Positions 59,111-64,000 of a DNA stretch of 64,000 bases are shown here, one piece after another (the stretch's first letter is position 1; every line of letters starts with the position of its first letter). Origin of the DNA: Desulfarculaceae bacterium (GTDB lineage Bacteria; Desulfobacterota; Desulfarculia; Desulfarculales; Desulfarculaceae); the NCBI GenBank assembly GCA_020444545.1, contig JAHLKT010000001.1, positions 1-64,000 of the forward strand. The letters run 5' to 3'. The notes under the pieces were generated by a model. That model did no database searches, had not been told where the DNA came from, and saw only the letters and a list, made by a program, of their open reading frames with translations. The position numbers and the translations under genes were made by a program.

Positions 59111-59815
59111 CTAGGCTTCCCGAGGCGGTTTGCTTGCCAACAAGAACACCCCCACCGCGATCATCCACAGGAGCGAAAGCTTGGTGGCCCCCCGGTTGAT
59201 ATCAAAGGCCAGAGGGAAGCCGAACACCTCGGTGTTTCCGTAGAGCACGCCGAGCCCGATCAGTATGCCCAACCAGCCCAAAATAGCGGGCCATAAGGAG
59301 CCTTCCGCGCTCAGAATCATGGCGATGCCGAAAAAGAACAGCATCAGGCTCAGGAAGAGAAAGCCCATGTGCTCGCCGATGGTGGTGCCCATATAGGTGT
59401 CGAAAGCGCGAAACATGAAGGCACCGGTTTGGGCCAGGGCGCTGTCCGGGGCGGCCTGGGCGTGGCTTTGGGCAATGAAGGGAACCAGGAACACCCAGCG
59501 CATGAAACCGAATATAAAGCAAAGGCCCGCGCAGACGCCGCTGTACTTGCCCAGCTCCAGCCAGACCCCGTTTTGGGGCCCCCGGAAAACCCGGTGGAAA
59601 AGCACCGCTTCCATTATCACCAGCACGGCCGAGACCATGAGGCCGTAGTAAAGCGCACGGGCCAGATCCGCCTTGGCCATGAACTTGGCCAGGGCCACCC
59701 CGGTTTCCTCGCGCAGGATCTCGGGATAGCCCAGCTTGACCCCCAGCAGCACGAAGCAGGTGAGCATGAGCAGAGAAGAGCAGGCAAATACAACACCGGA
59801 AGCTTTCCTGAGCAT
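59111..59815 (-). CDS. DUF4386-family multi-pass membrane protein
   Basis: 234 aa with six hydrophobic segments (about 5-28, 52-72, 88-112, 145-168, 172-195, 212-230). The pattern and segments such as GLCFIFGFMRWVFLVPFIA resemble the DUF4386 family, whose function is unknown. Its GC content is visibly lower than that of nfo and the crotonase on either side, and a 26-bp direct repeat brackets the gene, so it appears to be an insertion between them. A strong palindrome (59858-59890) lies just upstream. Confidence 0.75.
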   Translation of the reverse strand: MLRKASGVVFACSSLLMLTCFVLLGVKLGYPEILREETGVALAKFMAKADLARALYYGLMVSAVLVIMEAVLFHRVFRGPQNGVWLELGKYSGVCAGLCFIFGFMRWVFLVPFIAQSHAQAAPDSALAQTGAFMFRAFDTYMGTTIGEHMGFLFLSLMLFFFGIAMILSAEGSLWPAILGWLGILIGLGVLYGNTEVFGFPLAFDINRGATKLSLLWMIAVGVFLLASKPPREA

Positions 59816-59857
59816 GGCGACAGGCCCCCCTGTACGATGACAAAATCGAACGCGCCC

Positions 59858-59890
59858 GAATATAGGCGGGATGGCGTCCCGCCCATATTC
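59858..59890. promoter_or_regulatory. 33-bp palindrome upstream of the DUF4386 gene
   Basis: GAATATAGGCGGGA-tggcg-TCCCGCCCATATTC: a 14-bp inverted repeat with one mismatch, 43 nt before the start codon. No T-run follows on either strand, so it is either an operator or an mRNA hairpin. Confidence 0.5.
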
Positions 59891-59930
59891 ACGGCTTTAA
59901 TCTCACCCCCGGTTACGCGGCACCGGGCAT

Positions 59931-59956
59931 CCGAGAGATGGATGCCCAGGCGCAAG
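59931..59956. repeat. 26-bp direct repeat, crotonase-side copy
   Basis: Identical to 58979-59004 (start of nfo). It lies 1 nt from the crotonase stop codon, 952 bp from the first copy. Confidence 0.9.
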
Positions 59957-59957
59957 C

Positions 59958-60740
59958 CTAGCCCTTTTTGCGGGCCGCGATGGACTCCATCATGGCCTTG
60001 ACCGCGGCCTTGTGCTCCGGGCTGGTCATGGCCGAACGGAAGCAGCGGATCTCGTAGTCCAGAACCTGCTCCATGGCGGCCCCGGCCCCGGTGCGCATGA
60101 GGGTCTTGGCCATGCTCACCGCGGTGGCGGGATAGGCCGCGATCTGCCCGGCCAGCTCCAGGGCGGCCTCCATGAGCTGGCCCTCGGGGGCCACCCGGTT
60201 CACCAGGCCCATGGCCAGGGCCTCCTCGGCGGGCACCTTGCGGGCGGTGAGGGTCATGTCCAGGGCGCGGCCCAGGCCCACGATGGCCGGCAGCAGGAAG
60301 GAGGAGCCGAACTCCGGGGTGACCCCGATGCGCACGAAACCGGCCGAGAAGTAGGACTCGGCGGCGGCCACCCGAAGGTCGCACATCAGGCTTACGGTGA
60401 GGCCCCAGCCCACGGCCGGGCCGTTGACCGCCGCGATGAGCGGCTTGGGGAAGTTGGCCATGGCCCGGGGGAAGCCCAGGCCGGTGAAGCTCTCGCGGGC
60501 GGCGCTGTCCTGCTGGGCGGCCATGGCCGCGAAACGGCCCAGGTCCGCCCCGGCGCTGAAGGCCCGGCCCGCCCCGGTGAGCACCACCGCGCGCACCTTG
60601 GGGTCGTTTTCCGCCTCGGCCAGGGCGTCCATGAGCTCTTGGCCCAACTCGTGGTTAAGCGCGTTCAGCTGCTCGGGGCGGTTGAGGGTGAGCACCCGGA
60701 CGGGGCCCTGGTCCTGAATCAAGACGGTCTTGTCGCTCAT
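59958..60740 (-). CDS. Enoyl-CoA hydratase/isomerase (crotonase) family protein
   Basis: 260 aa. The CoA-binding and oxyanion-hole segments are GRAFSAGADLGRF and AAVNGPAVGWGLTVSLMCDL. At the catalytic region SAGFVRIGVTPEFGSSFLLP the first catalytic Glu position of crotonase (Glu144) is not acidic, and an acidic residue appears in TPEFG, an arrangement seen in PaaG-like and other isomerase-type members. It is transcribed away from the aromatic-degradation genes with which it shares a 231-nt promoter region. The reaction is probably acyl-CoA hydration or isomerisation; the substrate is not known. Confidence 0.85.
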   Translation of the reverse strand: MSDKTVLIQDQGPVRVLTLNRPEQLNALNHELGQELMDALAEAENDPKVRAVVLTGAGRAFSAGADLGRFAAMAAQQDSAARESFTGLGFPRAMANFPKPLIAAVNGPAVGWGLTVSLMCDLRVAAAESYFSAGFVRIGVTPEFGSSFLLPAIVGLGRALDMTLTARKVPAEEALAMGLVNRVAPEGQLMEAALELAGQIAAYPATAVSMAKTLMRTGAGAAMEQVLDYEIRCFRSAMTSPEHKAAVKAMMESIAARKKG

Positions 60741-60833
60741 GGCTCTCTCCTCGCTGCGGGCGAAGATCCCAGGCTAGCCCAGCCGGAGGCCCCTGTCAAA
60801 GCGCCTATTCCGCCCATGCTGTCTCGTTTTTTC

Positions 60834-60890
60834 TTGACACCTTGCCCGGGTTTTGCCAATAGTTACGATGTAGCTATATTACGGTTACAT
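60834..60890 (+). promoter_or_regulatory. Promoter and operator-like dyad before the SDR-had-oah genes
   Basis: TTGACA (60834-60839), then after 18 nt AATAGT (60858-60863). Directly downstream ATGTAGC (60868-60874) and GTTACAT (60884-60890) form a dyad with one mismatch, and GGTT-ACATTAC-AACC overlaps it. A repressor site at the transcription start is likely; the regulator is not in the window. Confidence 0.5.
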
Positions 60891-60971
60891 TACAACCCTA
60901 ACAAGCCCTTGGGCCCGAGGGACAGAGACCCTCGCGCCCATTCCCAGGGCGCTCATCTGGAGGGAGAGCGC

Positions 60972-61724
60972 ATGCGTCTAGCCGGAAAAAAAGCCATCGT
61001 AACCGGGTCTTCCCGGGGCGTGGGCGCCGCCGTGGCTCTGGCCTACGGCCGCCAAGGCGCCGACGTGGTGGTCAACTACACCTCCTCCGAGGGTCCTGCC
61101 AAAGACATCGTCAAACAGATCGAGGAAATGGGCCAAAAGGCCGTGGCCGTTAAGGCCGACGCGGCCTCGGAGGCCGACTGCCAGAAGCTGGTGGACGCGG
61201 CCAAGAACGACCTGGGCGGCCTGGACATCGTGGTCAACAACGCGGGCTTCACCCGCCCGGCCATGCTCCACAAGATGACCGAGGAGCAGTGGGACCAGGT
61301 GCTGGGCATCCATCTTAAAGCGGCCTGGCTCATGTCCAAGGCGGCCCACCCCATCTTCAAGGAGCAGTCCTCGGGCAAGATCATCAACGTGACCAGCGTG
61401 GCCGGCGTGGTGGGCACGGTGGGCCAGATCAACTACTCCGCCGCCAAGGGCGGGGTGATCAGCCTCACCAAGTCCGTGGCCCGCGAGATGGCCCGCTCCA
61501 ACGTCTGCTGCAACGTCATTTCCCTGGGCATCGTGGCCACGGACATGACCGAGAAGATCCGCTCCGACGAGAAGCTCAAAGACATCTACATGAACCGCAT
61601 CCTGCTCAAGCGCTTTGCCGAGGCCGACGACATCACCCCGGCCTTCGTGTTTTTGGCCAGCAACGAGGCCGACTACATCACCGGCCAACTCCTGTGCGTG
61701 GACGGCGGATACGGCATGATCTAG
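60972..61724 (+). CDS. Short-chain dehydrogenase/reductase (FabG-like), aromatic pathway operon
   Basis: 250 aa from ATG 60972 with GGAGGGAG upstream; the much longer open frame before it is an antisense shadow of the crotonase gene. The NAD(P) motif is TGSSRGVGAAVAL, catalytic residues are in NVTSVAGVVG (Ser) and NYSAAKGG (Tyr and Lys), and LCVDGGYGM closes the fold. It lies in front of had and oah, so it may be a 3-hydroxyacyl-CoA dehydrogenase of ring-fission products such as 3-hydroxypimeloyl-CoA; this is inferred from context. Confidence 0.88.
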   Translation: MRLAGKKAIVTGSSRGVGAAVALAYGRQGADVVVNYTSSEGPAKDIVKQIEEMGQKAVAVKADAASEADCQKLVDAAKNDLGGLDIVVNNAGFTRPAMLHKMTEEQWDQVLGIHLKAAWLMSKAAHPIFKEQSSGKIINVTSVAGVVGTVGQINYSAAKGGVISLTKSVAREMARSNVCCNVISLGIVATDMTEKIRSDEKLKDIYMNRILLKRFAEADDITPAFVFLASNEADYITGQLLCVDGGYGMI

Positions 61725-61791
61725 CTGATTCCCCCGGGGGGATCGATGAAACGTGAATTTTAAAAAGAGCCATAGGCTTTAGGAGAGGGAC

Positions 61792-62910
61792 ATGGCGGCC
61801 ATACCCGACAAAATCGACACTTGGCAGATGGTGAGCCCCACCACCTACAAGAAGGATGAAAACGGCAAGTTCGTGATGGACGCGCCGGGCAAACTGGAGC
61901 GCACCACCATCCCCATGCCCGAGCTGGGCGAGGGCGATGCCCTGGTAGAGGTGGCCGGCTGCGGCGTGTGCCACACCGACCTTAGCTACTTCTACGATGG
62001 CGTGCCCACGGTGAGCAAGCCGCCCCTGACCCTGGGCCACGAGATCGCGGGCACCGTGCTGGCCGGCCCCGACGCCCTTATCGGCAAGAACGTGATCGTG
62101 CCGGCGGTCATGCCCTGCGGCAACTGCCCCATCTGCGACCAGGGCCGCGGCAACCGCTGCCTGGCCCAGAAGATGCCGGGCAACTCCCTGGGCATCTACG
62201 GCGGCTTCTCCAGCCACATCCCGGTCCCGGCCGGCGACCTGTGCGTGGTGGACGATCCCAAGTTCCCGCTGAGCCACTATGCGGTGGTGGCCGACGCGGG
62301 CACCACGCCCTACCAGGCGGCCATGCGCGCCGACCTGAAGGACGGCGACCTGGTGATCATCACCGGCATCACCGGCGGCGTGGGCGTGTACATGGGCCAG
62401 ATCGCCAAGGCCCTGGGGGCCAAGGTGGTGGTGGGCATGGCCCGCAACCAGGCCAAGCTGGACCGCGCCCTGAACTTCGGAGTCGACTACGTGATCAACT
62501 CCAAGGGCAAGGACGTCAAGGAGGTCAAGGGCGAGTTCGGGGCCATCTGCAAGGAGGCCGGGGTTCCCAAGAACGTGGGCTGGAAGATCTTCGAGTGCAC
62601 CGGCACCGCCGGGGGCCAGGAACTGGCTCTGGCCTTCCTGTCCTTCCTGGGCAAGATGGTGGTGGTGGGCTTCGGCATGCAGAGCAACAAGTACATGCTC
62701 TCTAAGCTCATGGCCTTCGACGCCGAGATCATCGGCACCTGGGGCTGCCTGCCCGAGTACTATCCCAAGGTCTTGGAGATGGTCCAGGACGGCCGGGTTC
62801 AGATCGAGCCCTTCCTGGAGACCAAGCCCATGAGCACCATCCAGGAGGTCTTCGAACAGCAGCACAACGGCCTGTTCGACAAGCGCCAGGTCCTGGAGCC
62901 TGACTTTTAG
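61792..62910 (+). CDS. had: 6-hydroxycyclohex-1-ene-1-carbonyl-CoA dehydrogenase
   Basis: 372 aa zinc-dependent alcohol dehydrogenase type. The catalytic zinc region is GCGVCHTDLSYFYDGV and GHEIAGTVLAGP, and the structural zinc Cys lie in CGNCPICDQGRGNRC; the Rossmann motif is GITGGVGVYMGQIAKALGA. The sequence style and the position before Oah fit Had/BamQ of the benzoyl-CoA pathway, which oxidises 6-hydroxycyclohex-1-ene-1-carbonyl-CoA to the 6-oxo compound with NAD. A general alcohol dehydrogenase is unlikely in this context. Confidence 0.88.
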   Translation: MAAIPDKIDTWQMVSPTTYKKDENGKFVMDAPGKLERTTIPMPELGEGDALVEVAGCGVCHTDLSYFYDGVPTVSKPPLTLGHEIAGTVLAGPDALIGKNVIVPAVMPCGNCPICDQGRGNRCLAQKMPGNSLGIYGGFSSHIPVPAGDLCVVDDPKFPLSHYAVVADAGTTPYQAAMRADLKDGDLVIITGITGGVGVYMGQIAKALGAKVVVGMARNQAKLDRALNFGVDYVINSKGKDVKEVKGEFGAICKEAGVPKNVGWKIFECTGTAGGQELALAFLSFLGKMVVVGFGMQSNKYMLSKLMAFDAEIIGTWGCLPEYYPKVLEMVQDGRVQIEPFLETKPMSTIQEVFEQQHNGLFDKRQVLEPDF

Positions 62911-62987
62911 GCCGCTGGACAGCTTTTAACCAGACAGTTTTTAATTCGGTCTTTTATAGCAAGACTATCAAATCCTAGGAGGAAAAT

Positions 62988-64000
62988 ATGTCTCTTGACT
63001 GGATGCCGAGAGAAAGCGAACTGAAAAACCACCTTCTGTTCGAGGAGGACATGGTTCGCGGCCGCTACTGGGGCAACGACGAGGACGCGCCCTGCGTGGT
63101 CTACACCAAAAAGCCCCTGGTCAACCCCAAGACCGGCGAAGAGGTTCCGGAACTGTACGTGGCCGAGGTTCGCCTGAACAACCCGCGCCAGTACAACTCC
63201 TATACCACCACCATGGTCAAGGGCGTGATCGCGGGCTTCCGCGCCGCCTCCGGCGACCGCTCGGTGGTGGCCACGGTGTTCACCGGCACCGGCTTCGACG
63301 CCTTCTGCACCGGCGGCAACACCAAGGAGTACAGCGAGTACTACTCCAAGCGGCCCAATGAGTACGGCGAGTACATGGACCTGTTCAACGAGATGGTGGA
63401 CAGCATCCTGATGTGCAAGAAGCCCACCATCTGCCGCGTGAACGGCATGCGCGTGGCCGGCGGCCAGGAGATCGGCATGGCCTGCGACCTGGCCGTGACC
63501 AGCGACTTGGCCATCTTCGGCCAGGCCGGCGCCCGCCACGGCTCGGCTCCGGACGGCGGCTCCACCGACTTCCTCCCCTGGATGCTCAACATGGAAGACG
63601 CCATGTGGAACTGCGTCTCCTGCGAGATGTGGAGCGCCTATAAGATGCGGGCCAAGAACCTGGTCTCCAAGGTCGTGCCCGTGCTCAAGGACGGCGACAA
63701 GTTCATCCGCAACCCCATGATCATCACCGACCGCTACGTGGACGGCGGCGAGATCGTCTACGGCGAGTTCCTCAAGGACCGCGAGGCCCTGGGCGAGGCC
63801 AAGGCCAAGATGAAAGAGCTGCCCCGCGACGCGGCCATGCTCGACGGCGAAGTCAACAAGATCATCTGGACCTTCGCCAACCTGTTCCCCGGCTGCGTGA
63901 TGAAGTCCATCGACGGCATCCGCGCCAAGAAGAAGTACTTCTGGGACCAGGCCAAGCTGCCCAACCGCCATTGGCTGATGGCCAACATGAACTACGAGGC
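62988..64000 (+). CDS. oah: 6-oxocyclohex-1-ene-1-carbonyl-CoA hydrolase (3' truncated)
   Basis: 337 codons in the window, the frame is open at the right edge. AGGAGG lies 6 nt before ATG 62988. The crotonase core is recognisable (GTGFDAFCTGGNTKEYSEYY, CRVNGMRVAGGQEIGMACDLAV) and QAGARHGSAPDGGSTDFLPW is the signature of Oah/BamA, the ring-opening hydrolase used as a marker of anaerobic aromatic degradation. It converts the Had product to 3-hydroxypimeloyl-CoA by two water additions. It follows had after 77 nt. (This BamA is unrelated to the outer-membrane BamA.). Confidence 0.95.
   Translation, partial: MSLDWMPRESELKNHLLFEEDMVRGRYWGNDEDAPCVVYTKKPLVNPKTGEEVPELYVAEVRLNNPRQYNSYTTTMVKGVIAGFRAASGDRSVVATVFTGTGFDAFCTGGNTKEYSEYYSKRPNEYGEYMDLFNEMVDSILMCKKPTICRVNGMRVAGGQEIGMACDLAVTSDLAIFGQAGARHGSAPDGGSTDFLPWMLNMEDAMWNCVSCEMWSAYKMRAKNLVSKVVPVLKDGDKFIRNPMIITDRYVDGGEIVYGEFLKDREALGEAKAKMKELPRDAAMLDGEVNKIIWTFANLFPGCVMKSIDGIRAKKKYFWDQAKLPNRHWLMANMNYE

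Noticed and set aside
60012-60971. N-terminal extension of the SDR gene to 60012
   Set aside because: It would be antisense to the crotonase gene; the ribosome site and the SDR fold start at 60972.

Overview
The window is high-GC, densely coded DNA from an anaerobic bacterium, most likely a sulfate-reducing member of the Desulfobacterota (a Desulfarculus-like lineage would fit; this is inference). The signs are DsrC with both C-terminal cysteines, Wood-Ljungdahl methyl-branch genes (MetF, MetV, MvhD, an HdrA-like flavoprotein), a corrinoid methyltransferase set with its RACo activator, an orange-protein (ORP) operon driven by a sigma-54 activator, and the start of a benzoyl-CoA degradation cluster (Had, Oah). 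No rRNA, tRNA, CRISPR array or prophage was seen.

Layout. 1-2.9 kb: end of a methyltetrahydrofolate:corrinoid methyltransferase, its corrinoid protein and the corrinoid reductive activator. 3-10.5 kb (minus): an eight-gene GAK (grasp-and-kinase) operon of unknown function, with a PHP-like protein, amphi-Trp proteins, a PhoU-aminoglycoside-phosphotransferase fusion, ATP-grasp, HprK-like kinase, CofD-like and XXXCH proteins. This is the best candidate for an undescribed system. 10.8-18.1 kb (minus): a seven-gene TonB receptor / FecCD-type ABC uptake operon that also carries an FmdE protein, a tetrapyrrole methylase and a SAM methyltransferase, preceded by a Fur-like box and a leader terminator. 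18.4-24.6 kb (plus): OrpR-like activator and the ORP operon (Mrp ATPase, two MinD-like ferredoxin ATPases, two NifX-like proteins, NifU-like, FmdB-like, receiver-like), with a good sigma-54 promoter and repeated operators.

24.8-29.2 kb (minus): a signalling operon of one response regulator, two ACT-like proteins and two kinases. 29.3-35.3 kb (minus): HdrA-MvhD-MetV-MetF and a second MetF-like gene. 35.9-40.5 kb: a GcvH-like Cys-rich protein, an archaemetzincin, and an NtrC-type two-component pair; both the GcvH-like gene and the kinase have sigma-54 promoters. 40.9-51.0 kb: housekeeping and envelope genes (recJ, CoA-binding protein, methyltransferase, thyX, lipoprotein, Omp85-like barrel, PaaK-like ligase, enolase). 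51.1-51.9 kb: a RAYT transposase followed by an inverted pair of REP elements. 52.0-59.8 kb (minus): YcaO-TPR, dsrC, valS, an acidic repeat protein, endonuclease IV, a DUF4386 membrane protein that looks inserted. 59.9-64 kb: a crotonase and, divergently, an SDR, Had and Oah of anaerobic aromatic degradation.

Functionally the window links C1 metabolism (corrinoid methyl transfer, MetVF with HdrA/MvhD electron supply), metal/cofactor uptake, Fe-S cluster ATPases, sigma-54 signalling and aromatic carbon use. Several small structured repeats (24.6, 51.7-51.9, 57.1-57.3 kb) and a 26-bp direct repeat around the DUF4386 gene record past mobility.
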